A stretch of 64,000 nt of DNA. It comes from Seonamhaeicola sp. S2-3. Its GTDB lineage: Bacteria; Bacteroidota; Bacteroidia; Flavobacteriales; Flavobacteriaceae. Location of the stretch: positions 259,001 to 323,000 of the forward strand of contig NZ_CP019389.1 in assembly GCF_001971785.1 (NCBI RefSeq), in the 5' to 3' direction. Below are positions 1 to 8,071 of the stretch, piece by piece (the first letter of the stretch is position 1; each line of letters opens with the position of its first letter). The position numbers and the translations under genes are program-made. The notes under the pieces are model-generated. The model was given only the letters and a program-made list of their open reading frames with translations, was not told the DNA's origin and did not search any database.

Positions 1-320
1 GTATCTTGCAGTTTTTTAAGTTTATCCTCTGGAATGGTATAAGCATCTAACCCTTTGTAAACATCGCCACTAAAGGCATATACAGCAGGTCTTGCGTTCT
101 TTGGTGTAAATGGCAAACTCCATTCTTGATTGCGTTCATAATTTAATTGGCCTAACGCATCAGAAATATTCATCAGTTTTGATAAACTTTTTGCAGATTT
201 CTTTTTAAGCAGTTTGTTTATACGTTCGGCTTCTTTTAAAAAACAGGCTTCGGTATATATATTTGTTGGTAACTCGCTTTCAAAATTTAGCGACTTAGCA
301 GGAGATATTACTAATTTCAT
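1..320 (-). CDS. yaaA: YaaA family (UPF0246) peroxide stress protein, N-terminal part only
   Basis: Reading the minus strand from an ATG at 320 gives about 106 residues beginning MKLVISPAKSLNFE, the characteristic YaaA/DUF328 N-terminus, followed by a stretch with SDALGQLNYERNQEW and ARPAVYAFSGDVYKGLDA, also typical of the family. The gene runs off the left edge, so roughly the first 40 percent is seen. YaaA proteins are cytoplasmic, bind DNA and help limit damage by hydrogen peroxide and free iron in Escherichia coli; that role is known for the family and not shown here. It diverges from the HEPN-like gene, with 190 bp between them. Identification rests on the N-terminal motif. Confidence 0.88.
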   Translation of the reverse strand, partial: MKLVISPAKSLNFESELPTNIYTEACFLKEAERINKLLKKKSAKSLSKLMNISDALGQLNYERNQEWSLPFTPKNARPAVYAFSGDVYKGLDAYTIPEDKLKKLQD

Positions 321-380
321 AAATAAGATTTTTACTTATCAAAGTTACAATTACTAATAGACTTTTGAAAGTAATAAACA

Positions 381-440
381 TTATTGATTTTGTACGAAAA
401 ATTAGCTATTTTTGTTTAGTATAGGATATAAATCATTTAA
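381..440 (+). promoter_or_regulatory. Promoter-leader element, copy 1 (matches 23181-23240)
   Basis: This 60-bp stretch aligns without gaps to 23181-23240 at 45 of 60 positions. It holds a TTG at 384-386 and the -7 box TATTTTTG at 407-414, spaced as in Bacteroidota promoters. Similarity continues past the -7 box through a shared GGATATAA and TCATT. An ATCATT/AATGAT hairpin with a 4-nt loop lies at its downstream end. Promoter function is inferred from the motif match; the reason for the extended similarity is unknown. Confidence 0.6.
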
Positions 441-510
441 GAATGATGAATGTTCTGTGGTTGAAACAAGTTGAAAAAAGTTATAAAACATTATAAGAAC
501 AAGACAGGAT

Positions 511-1065
511 ATGAGTGAAAATTTTTGGGAATTACGAAACGAACTTGTAAAAGAATTTGAAAGTGATGCTAAAGAAAATTTTTTACGACTTGAAAAAAAA
601 GACTCAGAATTAAATAAGAGAAATTATATTCGATCACTTTTTTGTCTATACGAAATTATAATTGCAAATCTAAGAGAATCTATTGCTGATAGAATTTGGA
701 GTAAAGCACAATATGGAGAGTCATTTGATCTGCATAAATTTTATTCTTTAATGGATGAGTCTGCCAAAATAAACCAAAGTGGAAAAATAAATAAAAGACC
801 TAATCAAACACCTTTTGCAAATATGGTCAAGTTCGTTTTAAAAACTTATTGTGAGGAATTTAATATAACTGAAAACTTATTTTCAAATGGATGGTCTGAT
901 TTTAAAGAATCTATTGAAATAAGAAATAGAGTAACCCACCCAAAATTTGACCAAGAGTTTAAAATTTCAGAAGATGACTTAAGAAAAGTTGAAAAAGGTA
1001 GAGAATGGTGGAATTTAAGCATAAAGTTTATTAAAGAAAATGGAAATAATAAAACTAATTTTTAG
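511..1065 (+). CDS. Hypothetical protein with HEPN-like R-x4-H motif
   Basis: A 184-residue, highly charged, probably all-helical cytoplasmic protein with no signal peptide or membrane segment. Near the C-terminus, residues 138-143 (RNRVTH) fit the R-x4-6-H signature of HEPN domains, which in many cases are RNases or toxin components; the preceding helix ends in ESIEI, the usual amphipathic lead-in. I do not recognise a specific family. The gene stands alone: a divergent yaaA lies upstream, a convergent rluD-type gene downstream, and no nucleotidyltransferase or antitoxin partner is adjacent. It has its own promoter-leader element, shared with an unrelated orphan gene at 23287. Its AT content looks high for the window, compatible with transfer. 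The HEPN call is tentative. Confidence 0.5.
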   Translation: MSENFWELRNELVKEFESDAKENFLRLEKKDSELNKRNYIRSLFCLYEIIIANLRESIADRIWSKAQYGESFDLHKFYSLMDESAKINQSGKINKRPNQTPFANMVKFVLKTYCEEFNITENLFSNGWSDFKESIEIRNRVTHPKFDQEFKISEDDLRKVEKGREWWNLSIKFIKENGNNKTNF

Positions 1066-1096
1066 TTAATCAATTAAAGCTGATTCTCCCACGTAC

Positions 1097-1115
1097 AAAA
1101 AAACCTCATGGTTTT
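1097..1115 (-). terminator. Probable intrinsic terminator of the PASTA-rluD transcript
   Basis: AAAACC and GGTTTT at 1100-1105 and 1110-1115 form a 6-bp stem with a 4-nt loop. Read on the minus strand the stem is followed by a run of seven T (1097-1103), which fits a rho-independent terminator for the minus-strand gene ending at 1192. The stem is short. Confidence 0.45.
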
Positions 1116-1191
1116 CTATTTCGGTATTAAAAAAAATTAAAGCTAACTCAAAAGCTATATTGTATACAAGACCATTACCCCCCTAAAAACT

Positions 1192-2229
1192 CTAAAGCCC
1201 CTCAATATGCTTTGAGTATCCTCGCCATTTTTCAATACACTGTTGCATATCGTCTGGAATTTCTGAAGTAAATTGCATAAACTCACCTGTTTTGGGATGC
1301 ACAAAACCTAGTGTTTTTGCATGTAACGCTTGTCTTGGCAGTATTTTAAAACAGTTATCTACAAACTGTTTGTATTTGGTAAAGGTGGTACCCTTTAATA
1401 TTTTTTCGCCACCATAGCGTTCATCGTTAAACAGCGTGTGCCCAATATGTTTCATGTGTACGCGTATTTGATGGGTACGCCCTGTTTCTAACTTACAAGA
1501 CACCAAGGTAACATAGCCCAAACGCTCTAAAACTTTGTAATGGGTAACCGCTGGTTTACCTTTTTCGGCATCATCACCAAGAAATACCGTGTTCTGTAAT
1601 CGGTTCTTTGGGTGTCTCCCAATATTGCCTTCTACGGTACCTTCATCTGCTTCTACATTTCCCCAAACTAACGCTACGTATTCGCGCTCGCTAGTTTTTT
1701 CAGCAAACTGTAAAGATAAATGAGTCATGGCTTCTTCGGTTTTCGCAACAACTAAAAGTCCGCTAGTATCTTTATCAATTCTATGTACCAATCCGGGACG
1801 TTCACTAGAATTGTTTGGTAAGTTATCAAACCTATAAATTAAAGCGTTTATTAAGGTGCCAGAATAATTTCCGTGACCGGGATGCACCACCATACCTGCT
1901 GGTTTATTAACTACAAGCAACTCATTATCTTCATAAACAATATCTAACGGAATATCTTCTCCTACCAATAAATTTTCGTAAGTAGGGTGTGTAAAAAGAA
2001 CCCTTATTTGGTCGTTAGGTTTTACTTTATAACTTGGTTTAACTGGGGTACCATTAACGTAAATACTTCCATTTTTTGCTGCCGTTTGTATTTTGTTTCT
2101 TGTGGCATTTTCAACAAAATTCATTACGTATTTATCTATACGCAATGGAGTTTGCCCTTCTTTAACTGTAAAAGTATAATGTTCATAGAGGTTATCCTCT
2201 TCGGGCAACTGTGGCTTAAGGTTTTCCAT
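1192..2229 (-). CDS. rluD: RluA/RluD family 23S rRNA pseudouridine synthase
   Basis: The 345-residue protein has an S4-like RNA-binding domain at about residues 20-85 and an RluA-type catalytic domain from about 95 to 325. The signature HRIDKDTSG lies at residues 149-157, with D152 as the expected catalytic aspartate. Further family blocks are VVNKPAGMVVHPG and LETGRTHQIRVH. RluD-type enzymes convert specific uridines of 23S rRNA to pseudouridine, but the exact target cannot be read from sequence, so the symbol is provisional. The gene lies 22 bp downstream of the PASTA gene and probably shares its promoter at 2827-2834. Length matches the family. Confidence 0.9.
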   Translation of the reverse strand: MENLKPQLPEEDNLYEHYTFTVKEGQTPLRIDKYVMNFVENATRNKIQTAAKNGSIYVNGTPVKPSYKVKPNDQIRVLFTHPTYENLLVGEDIPLDIVYEDNELLVVNKPAGMVVHPGHGNYSGTLINALIYRFDNLPNNSSERPGLVHRIDKDTSGLLVVAKTEEAMTHLSLQFAEKTSEREYVALVWGNVEADEGTVEGNIGRHPKNRLQNTVFLGDDAEKGKPAVTHYKVLERLGYVTLVSCKLETGRTHQIRVHMKHIGHTLFNDERYGGEKILKGTTFTKYKQFVDNCFKILPRQALHAKTLGFVHPKTGEFMQFTSEIPDDMQQCIEKWRGYSKHIEGL

Positions 2230-2251
2230 TAAATACGTTAAAACTAATTAT

Positions 2252-2806
2252 TTACGGGCGTTTCCCGTTACCAAGCACTAAATCTATTACAGAAGTTTTT
2301 GCAAGTTTATCACCAGGTTTTATAAGTTTTCCTTTGTGATACATTTTCAATACCAAATCTTTACCAATATTATCTTCATAAGTAATTTTTCCAACTTTAA
2401 ACTCTAAAGCTTCTAAATTTGGTTTTGCTTGCCTAAAGGTACGTTCTCTTAAATCTGGCACTTCAACTTTTCTGTAACCAGATGGGTTAAGCGTTAAATA
2501 TATTTTTCTGTTTTCTTTTACTTGTGTTCCTGCAGCAGGTTCTTGCTCTATTACCGAAAATTTAGGGTAATTAGGGTTATAGTTAGCAGAATCTTGAATT
2601 TGCATAACTAAATTATTCTCACTTAACTCTAATTGAGCTACACTAATAGATTTTCCTTTTAAATCTGGAACCGTTTCAAAATCACCATGATGTGTATAGC
2701 CTTTTAACCACCACAACATTATAAAACACAGTACAACTACTGCTACAATAGCCAATAAAATTTGCTTTAAAAATGTTTTACTTACTAAGAATTTAACAAT
2801 GCTCAT
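2252..2806 (-). CDS. PASTA-domain membrane protein
   Basis: Using the ATG at 2806 the protein has 184 residues: a short cytoplasmic N-terminus, one membrane segment (about residues 14-34, rich in I, V, L and F) and an extracytoplasmic region with two or more PASTA-like repeats containing VPDLKGKSISVAQ and VPDLRERTFRQA. PASTA domains bind peptidoglycan or its precursors in many bacteria. A longer reading frame opens at 2863, but a clear -7 box (2827-2834) lies inside that extension, so the shorter start is chosen. Unlike Firmicutes PASTA proteins there is no kinase or transpeptidase domain. It is first in a two-gene unit with the RluD-type synthase and diverges from ddl, another cell-wall gene. 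Confidence 0.82.
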   Translation of the reverse strand: MSIVKFLVSKTFLKQILLAIVAVVVLCFIMLWWLKGYTHHGDFETVPDLKGKSISVAQLELSENNLVMQIQDSANYNPNYPKFSVIEQEPAAGTQVKENRKIYLTLNPSGYRKVEVPDLRERTFRQAKPNLEALEFKVGKITYEDNIGKDLVLKMYHKGKLIKPGDKLAKTSVIDLVLGNGKRP

Positions 2807-2826
2807 GTATTGAATTTTGAATACCG

Positions 2827-2834
2827 CAAATATA
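2827..2834 (-). promoter_or_regulatory. -7 box for the PASTA-rluD operon
   Basis: The minus strand reads TATATTTG, a full match to TAnnTTTG, about 20 nt upstream of the ATG at 2806. It argues against the longer start at 2863. No clear -33 TTG was assigned. Confidence 0.6.
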
Positions 2835-2947
2835 TAAAAACAGAACTGCTTTTTCTTTTGCAATATATATGATATTTTAGCTTAACTTATAATAAATACG
2901 AAATTATTGTAAGTTTTAGATGAATACTAAAACATAATTTTAATTTA

Positions 2948-3922
2948 ATGAAGAAACATATAGCCATTATTATGGGAGGCTATTCTAGCGAATATCAAAT
3001 TTCTCTTAAAAGCGGAAATGTAGTTTTTGAAACCTTAAACCCGCAAAAATATACCGCATATCGTATTCATATTTTTAAAGACAAATGGGTGTATGTTGAT
3101 GAAAATGATGCTGAATTTCCAGTTGATAAAAACGATTTTTCGGTTAAAACAGAAGATAAAACAATTACGTTTGACTGTGTTTTTAATGCCATTCATGGTG
3201 CGCCTGGTGAAGATGGTTATATGCAAGCCTATTTTGAATTATTAGGTATTCCACACACTAGCTGCCCTATGTATCAAGCCTCGGTTACTTTTAATAAACG
3301 CGATTGTTTAAGTGTTTTAAAACCCTACGGTATAAAAACTGCGGCATCCTACTATTTAAATTTAGGTGATACTATTGATGAAGCTGCCATAGTTAAAAAA
3401 GTAGGCTTACCCTGTTTTGTAAAAGCTAATAAAGCTGGTAGTAGCTTTGGTGTAACCAAAGTACACAAACAAGAAGATTTACAAAAAGCTATTGATGTTG
3501 CTTTTAAAGAAGATGACGAAATTATTATTGAGCAATTTTTAGATGGAACCGAAGTTTCTGTTGGCGTTATAACCTATAAAGGCAAAACAAAGGTATTACC
3601 CATAACAGAAATTGTTTCTGAAAATGATTTTTTTGATTACGAAGCAAAATACTTAGGAAAATCACAAGAAATCACCCCCGCAAGACTTAGTAAAGAACAA
3701 GAAAATAAAGTTAATACTATAGCTAAAAAAGTTTATGAAACTTTAAAAATGACAGGCTTTTCTAGAAGTGAATATATTTTTAAAGATGGTGAACCGCATC
3801 TATTAGAAATTAATACTGTACCTGGACTAACCAAAGAAAGTATATTGCCGCAACAAGCCGCTGCCGCAGGAATTTCTTTAGAAAATTTATTTGACAATGC
3901 TATTGAAGAAGCTTTGAAATAA
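2948..3922 (+). CDS. ddl: D-alanine--D-alanine ligase
   Basis: The 324-residue protein is a full-length Ddl of the ATP-grasp superfamily, which joins two D-alanines using ATP to make the peptidoglycan dipeptide. Visible blocks are IAIIMGGYSSEYQISLKSG (N-terminal substrate loop), FNAIHGAPGEDGYMQ, FVKANKAGSSFGVTKV (ATP-binding), EQFLDGTEVSVGVI, and LLEINTVPGLTKES near the C-terminus with the metal-binding E and N residues. It is followed after 18 bp by coaD, probably in one transcript, and diverges from the PASTA gene. No unusual residues were noticed. Confidence 0.97.
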   Translation: MKKHIAIIMGGYSSEYQISLKSGNVVFETLNPQKYTAYRIHIFKDKWVYVDENDAEFPVDKNDFSVKTEDKTITFDCVFNAIHGAPGEDGYMQAYFELLGIPHTSCPMYQASVTFNKRDCLSVLKPYGIKTAASYYLNLGDTIDEAAIVKKVGLPCFVKANKAGSSFGVTKVHKQEDLQKAIDVAFKEDDEIIIEQFLDGTEVSVGVITYKGKTKVLPITEIVSENDFFDYEAKYLGKSQEITPARLSKEQENKVNTIAKKVYETLKMTGFSRSEYIFKDGEPHLLEINTVPGLTKESILPQQAAAAGISLENLFDNAIEEALK

Positions 3923-3940
3923 AAAAGTTATTTTTATAAA

Positions 3941-4396
3941 ATGAAACGAGCCATTTTCCCAGGGTCTTTTGACCCATTAACTTTAGGACATTATGATATT
4001 ATAAAAAGAGGAGTTACCCTTTTTGATGAAATTATTGTTGCCATTGGTGTAAATGCCGATAAAAAATATATGTTCTCTCTTGAACAACGAAAAACTTTTA
4101 TTGAAGAAGCCTTTGCCGATGAACCCAAAGTAAAAGTAATGACTTACAAAGGGTTAACCGTTGATTTCTGCAAAGAAATTGATGCTGAATTTATTTTACG
4201 TGGTTTACGAAATCCTGCCGATTTTGAATTTGAAAAAGCCATTGCTCATACCAACAGAAGTTTATCTGAAATTGAAACCGTTTTCTTATTAACAGCTGCT
4301 CGTACTTCTTATATAGCATCATCTATTGTGCGTGATGTAATAAGAAACAAAGGCGATTATACCAAGTTAGTACCTAGTAGCGTTAGAATAAAATAA
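3941..4396 (+). CDS. coaD: Pantetheine-phosphate adenylyltransferase
   Basis: CoaD transfers AMP from ATP to 4'-phosphopantetheine, the penultimate step of coenzyme A synthesis. The 151 residues match the usual length. The nucleotidyltransferase motif GSFDPLTLGH lies at residues 8-17, the substrate-binding RGLRNPADFEFE follows in the middle, and RTSYIASSIVRDV near the C-terminus matches the ISSTxVRE-like region. It follows ddl by 18 bp and probably shares its transcript. The downstream SulP gene converges with only 7 bp between the stop codons, leaving no room for a separate terminator. Confidence 0.97.
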   Translation: MKRAIFPGSFDPLTLGHYDIIKRGVTLFDEIIVAIGVNADKKYMFSLEQRKTFIEEAFADEPKVKVMTYKGLTVDFCKEIDAEFILRGLRNPADFEFEKAIAHTNRSLSEIETVFLLTAARTSYIASSIVRDVIRNKGDYTKLVPSSVRIK

Positions 4397-4403
4397 ACAA
4401 TTT

Positions 4404-6023
4404 TTAAAAATTATACTCTGATAGTCCTTTGGTAAACGCCTCTGGATTTTCAGCTAAATGATACCTTGGGTCATCAATATCCTCTATGATAACTTCTCTA
4501 AATTTAGGACTCGATTTATAAAGTAACAGCTTACAATCTTCACTTAAATGTTTTAGTTTTATTGATTTCCCTTCGGCTTCATATTTGTTTACTATATTGT
4601 AAATAGCTTCAATAGCAGAATGATCACTAACTCTAGACTCAACAAAATCTATTTCTACCTTTTCAGGATCATTCTTAACGTCAAATTTCTCATTAAAGGC
4701 CTTAATAGATCCAAAGAAAAGTGGTCCCCAAATCTCATAAGTTTTTGTACCATCATCCTTAATACGTTTTCTAGCTCTAATACGTTTGGCATTTTCCCAA
4801 GAAAACACCAATGCACTAATTATAACTCCTGCTATTACAGCTACCGCTAAATCTTTCCAAACAGTAATTAATGATACCGTTATTAAAACAATGGCATCAC
4901 TTATTGGTATTTTTCTAAGAATTCTAAAGCTACTCCACGCAAAGGTACCAACTACAACCATAAACATAACACCTACCAAAGCTGCAATAGGAATTTGTTC
5001 TATATAAGTAGATGCAAACAGTATAAAAACTAACAATAAAACAGCAGCAGTAATACCTGATAGCCTACCACGACCACCACCTTTAATATTGATTATAGAT
5101 TGCCCAATCATAGCGCAACCACCCATACCACCAAAAAATCCGGTAACTATATTGGCACCACCTTGAGCCATACATTCTCTATTAGCATTACCTCTGGTTT
5201 CGGTTAATTCGTCAACCAAATTAAGTGTCATTAAAGATTCTATTAACCCAATAGCTGCTAATATTACGGCATACGGACCAATAAATTTAATGGTTTGCCA
5301 ATTAAAAGGCACTTTACTAAATATATCTGCTTGAAATTGCGGTAAACCTCCTTTTAAACCTTCTCCACCACCATCTCTAATAAAACTACCAACGGTAGCA
5401 ACATCTAAATTTCCAAAAACTACAATTAGTGAAACTACTATAATACCAATAAGAGCTTCTGGTAACTTTTTGGTTAATTTAAACTTAGGTAAAGCAAACA
5501 TAATACCCATTGTTAATGCCACAAGACCAATCATTGTCCATAATTCTGAACCAGTAAAATACACGCCGTCTGCATCTCTAAACATTTTTAACTGTGCCAT
5601 AAAAATAACAATAGCTAAACCGTTTACAAAGCCCATCATTACTGGATGAGGAATGAGTCTAACAAACTTACCAAGTTTTAAAACCCCTGCTAACATTTGT
5701 ATTACCCCCATTAAAATAACAGTAGCAAATAAGTAGTAAAGTCCTAAATTTTCATCTGGTGCCCCCATAGCGTTACCTTCTGCTACCAAACTCACCATTA
5801 CAACAGCCAAGGCTCCAGTAGCTCCACTAATCATACCTGGTCGTCCACCAAAAATTGAAGTTATTAGCCCAACCATAAAGGCTGCATATAATCCAACTAG
5901 CGGATCTACACCAGCTACAAAAGCAAAAGCTACGGCTTCTGGCACTAATGCTAATGCTACTGTTGCCCCACTTAAAATATCATTTTTAGCATTTTTAGCA
6001 CGCTTTTGAATAAATTCCGTCAT
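4404..6023 (-). CDS. SulP family inorganic anion transporter with C-terminal STAS domain
   Basis: The start is set at the ATG at 6023 (MTEFIQKRAKNAKND), giving 539 residues; a longer frame from 6074 would include the promoter box at 6045-6052. The protein has about ten to twelve membrane helices to residue 425, with the SulP signature region LVPEAVAFAFVAGVDPLVGLYAAF cut here to its recognisable core VPEAVAFAFVAGVDPLVGLY near the N-terminus, and GFFGGMGGCAMIGQS in the middle. The last 110 residues form a STAS domain (VEIDFVESRVSDHSAIEAI). SulP proteins move sulfate, bicarbonate or other anions; the substrate cannot be read from sequence. A small STAS-like gene lies just upstream. Confidence 0.92.
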   Translation of the reverse strand: MTEFIQKRAKNAKNDILSGATVALALVPEAVAFAFVAGVDPLVGLYAAFMVGLITSIFGGRPGMISGATGALAVVMVSLVAEGNAMGAPDENLGLYYLFATVILMGVIQMLAGVLKLGKFVRLIPHPVMMGFVNGLAIVIFMAQLKMFRDADGVYFTGSELWTMIGLVALTMGIMFALPKFKLTKKLPEALIGIIVVSLIVVFGNLDVATVGSFIRDGGGEGLKGGLPQFQADIFSKVPFNWQTIKFIGPYAVILAAIGLIESLMTLNLVDELTETRGNANRECMAQGGANIVTGFFGGMGGCAMIGQSIINIKGGGRGRLSGITAAVLLLVFILFASTYIEQIPIAALVGVMFMVVVGTFAWSSFRILRKIPISDAIVLITVSLITVWKDLAVAVIAGVIISALVFSWENAKRIRARKRIKDDGTKTYEIWGPLFFGSIKAFNEKFDVKNDPEKVEIDFVESRVSDHSAIEAIYNIVNKYEAEGKSIKLKHLSEDCKLLLYKSSPKFREVIIEDIDDPRYHLAENPEAFTKGLSEYNF

Positions 6024-6044
6024 GACTCTCTTTTTTTGAAGGTG

Positions 6045-6052
6045 CAAATTTA
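6045..6052 (-). promoter_or_regulatory. -7 box of the SulP gene
   Basis: The minus strand reads TAAATTTG (TAnnTTTG) about 22 nt upstream of the ATG at 6023. It supports the shorter start and an independent promoter for the transporter. Confidence 0.6.
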
Positions 6053-6105
6053 ATGGTAAAAAAAGAAGAAGCAAGTAATTTACTATAATTCAACAAACAA
6101 GAATA

Positions 6106-6492
6106 CTAAAACGTTTGAGTCTTTGTTAAAACATTAGTTAGCCAATTTAAGGCCTCATCTCTATTTTGAAACATTCTAATTTTACTATCAATACCAGTAT
6201 TTACACTCATTAATGTTTTGGTAGACATATAGGCTCCCGAGGTTGTAAAAAGAACTGCCATTTTGTTTATTTGATCTAAATGGGCTATTGTTTTTTGAGC
6301 CTCAAAAGTGTATGTATAAGAATGCTTTTTGTTTATTAGTAATGAGAATGGCGCTTCTAAATTGGTTAGCAAAAAATCATGGTACTCATCTATAATAAGT
6401 TCATCCATCACCACGCCTTCGTTAACAATAACTTCTGCTAAGTTATTTTTAATAATGTTTATTATGCCAAAAGATAGCTCATAACTTTTCAT
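6106..6492 (-). CDS. Small SpoIIAA/STAS-like protein
   Basis: A 128-residue soluble protein with alternating short strands and helices, containing VDDELI-like and INKKHSYTYT segments and a C-terminal helix (FQNRDEALNWL). The layout resembles the SpoIIAA-like/STAS-SEC14 proteins common in Flavobacteriaceae, usually of unknown function. It lies 83 bp upstream of the SulP gene on the same strand, and SulP proteins themselves end in a STAS domain, so a regulatory link is conceivable but unproven. A protein of similar layout is encoded at 21587-22009. No catalytic motif was seen. The fold assignment is by pattern only. Confidence 0.6.
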   Translation of the reverse strand: MKSYELSFGIINIIKNNLAEVIVNEGVVMDELIIDEYHDFLLTNLEAPFSLLINKKHSYTYTFEAQKTIAHLDQINKMAVLFTTSGAYMSTKTLMSVNTGIDSKIRMFQNRDEALNWLTNVLTKTQTF

Positions 6493-6643
6493 ATAAAATC
6501 CTAATTTAGAGAGATTTAAAAAATTACAAACACTTCAAAAAAAAGTAATCTTTTAGCAATTTTAAACTATAAGCTTATTAGCTAAAATAGTTATTTTATT
6601 TTTAATTTTTCAGATTATAAAAAAGTTTATGTTAGTTTAAAAA

Positions 6644-7225
6644 TTAAACCAATTCTCTTATGTTAGCATAAGAGTTTTTAAGGGCTTTTAAAGCTTGTTT
6701 TTTGTTTAGCCATTCCACCTTGGTAATTCCTTCTTTTTCTTGCGGATATAATTTACCATTAAAGTTAGTTTTCATCTCAAACCAGTAAGTTATTTTTATT
6801 TTATGACGACCATTACGCTTAAAAATATGGTAAGTAGTTTTTAGTGGTTTTGTTATTTTTAATCCTTCAACACCTGTTTCTTCTTCAACTTCTCTAATGG
6901 AGGTTTCTTCAATGGTTTCTTTTTTTTCGGCCTTTCCTTTTGGTAAGTCCCATTTATCATTCCTATAAATAAATAATACTTCGCCCTTTTGGTTGTAAAC
7001 CTTACCTCCACCTGCTATTACATTAGGTAGTTTTTTTAAAAATTTACTTAAAAGTTTATCTTCATTTTTATGAATAAGCCTAACTTCATTCAATGATGAA
7101 TTTTTAAGTTCTTTAATAACTTTACCAATATTTACAGTATCAAGTAAATAATTTTTAAAGTTAGTTTCTTGTTCAACCTTAGTGGTTAAAATTATAGGTT
7201 TATCTCCAACAAAAATTTTATGCAT
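6644..7225 (-). CDS. Nudix hydrolase with N-terminal extension
   Basis: The 193-residue protein carries a perfect Nudix box at residues 97-119: G97-x5-E103-x7-R111-E-V-E-E-E-T-G-V119, the metal and pyrophosphate site of enzymes that hydrolyse nucleoside diphosphates linked to other moieties. Residues 1-70 form an extra domain before the Nudix fold; I do not recognise it. The WDLPKGKAE sequence precedes the box as in many ADP-ribose or NTP pyrophosphatases. It diverges from pyrE, an arrangement I associate with Flavobacteriaceae, though the functional reason is unclear. Substrate unknown. Confidence 0.88.
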   Translation of the reverse strand: MHKIFVGDKPIILTTKVEQETNFKNYLLDTVNIGKVIKELKNSSLNEVRLIHKNEDKLLSKFLKKLPNVIAGGGKVYNQKGEVLFIYRNDKWDLPKGKAEKKETIEETSIREVEEETGVEGLKITKPLKTTYHIFKRNGRHKIKITYWFEMKTNFNGKLYPQEKEGITKVEWLNKKQALKALKNSYANIRELV

Positions 7226-7344
7226 ACTTTGTATTTACATTTTTAAGGCATGGTAAAAATATCACTTTTAGATACAAACCAACAATTGTTAAAAAAAATA
7301 TTTTTATTAATAACGCTTCTTTAACATAAAATTAAATTTATCCT

Positions 7345-7352
7345 TATTTTTG
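7345..7352 (+). promoter_or_regulatory. -7 box of pyrE
   Basis: TATTTTTG matches TAnnTTTG and ends only 5 nt before the pyrE ATG at 7358, so the leader would be very short or absent. That is a noteworthy spacing if the box is used. Confidence 0.5.
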
Positions 7353-7357
7353 TCAAC

Positions 7358-8002
7358 ATGATTTTTAATAAAAATACCGCTAAAAAAACGGCCGAAGTTT
7401 TATTGCAAGTTAATGCCATTAAACTTAGCCCAAAAGAACCTTTTACTTGGGCTTCTGGCTGGAAATCGCCTATTTATTGTGATAATAGAATTATCCTTTC
7501 GTTTCCTCCCATTCGTAACTACGTTAGAGAAACTATGGGTAAACAAATTGAAAAACAATATGGAAAACCCGATGCTATTGCTGGTGTAGCCACAGGAGCT
7601 ATTGGTATTGGTATGTTGGTTGCAGAATATTTAGGTTTACCTTTTATTTATGTAAGGCCAGACGCTAAAGGTCATGGCAGGAAAAATCAAATTGAAGGTT
7701 TTATAGAAAAAGGACAAAACGTAGTAGTTGTAGAAGATTTAATAAGCACCGGAAAAAGCAGTTTAAATGCCGTTAAAGCTTTAAGAGATGCTGGTATTAA
7801 TGTTAAAGGTATGATTGCTATTTTTACTTATGGCTTTGATGTTGCTACCAAAAATTTTGAAGAAGCTAACGTAAAACTACAAACCTTAGGTAATTACGAA
7901 AGCCTTTTAGAACAAGCCTTAGAAACAAAGTATATCTCTGAAGATCAATTAAAAACTTTATCTGAATGGAATACCAACCCAAGTGAATGGAATGGTATTT
8001 GA
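7358..8002 (+). CDS. pyrE: Orotate phosphoribosyltransferase
   Basis: PyrE joins orotate to PRPP to make orotidine 5'-phosphate in pyrimidine synthesis. The 214-residue length is normal. Visible elements are LSPKEPFTWASGWKSPIYCDNR near the N-terminus (core FTWASGWKSPIYCD), GVATGAIGIGMLVAEYLG, FIYVRPDAKGHGRKNQIEG, and the PRPP-binding loop VVVVEDLISTGKSSLNAV. A short hairpin (ATTTTAC/GTAAAAT at 8002-8021) follows the stop and could act as a weak terminator, after which an SRPBCC gene lies 69 bp downstream on the same strand. Confidence 0.96.
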   Translation: MIFNKNTAKKTAEVLLQVNAIKLSPKEPFTWASGWKSPIYCDNRIILSFPPIRNYVRETMGKQIEKQYGKPDAIAGVATGAIGIGMLVAEYLGLPFIYVRPDAKGHGRKNQIEGFIEKGQNVVVVEDLISTGKSSLNAVKALRDAGINVKGMIAIFTYGFDVATKNFEEANVKLQTLGNYESLLEQALETKYISEDQLKTLSEWNTNPSEWNGI

Positions 8003-8021
8003 TTTTACTCTTTTGTAAAAT
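8002..8021 (+). terminator. Possible weak terminator or attenuating hairpin after pyrE
   Basis: ATTTTAC (8002-8008) pairs with GTAAAAT (8015-8021) around a 6-nt loop and is followed by GTTTT. The stem has a single G-C pair, so the call is weak. Confidence 0.25.
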
Positions 8022-8071
8022 GTTTTAAACAACCAACTTAACAAATTAACAAACTATAACGCCTCAGTATT

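Noticed and set aside
2807-2863. Longer N-terminus for the PASTA protein
   Set aside because: The extension contains the -7 box at 2827-2834 and has no conserved features; the ATG at 2806 fits better.
6024-6074. Longer N-terminus for the SulP transporter
   Set aside because: It would span the -7 box at 6045-6052 and adds a non-conserved tail.
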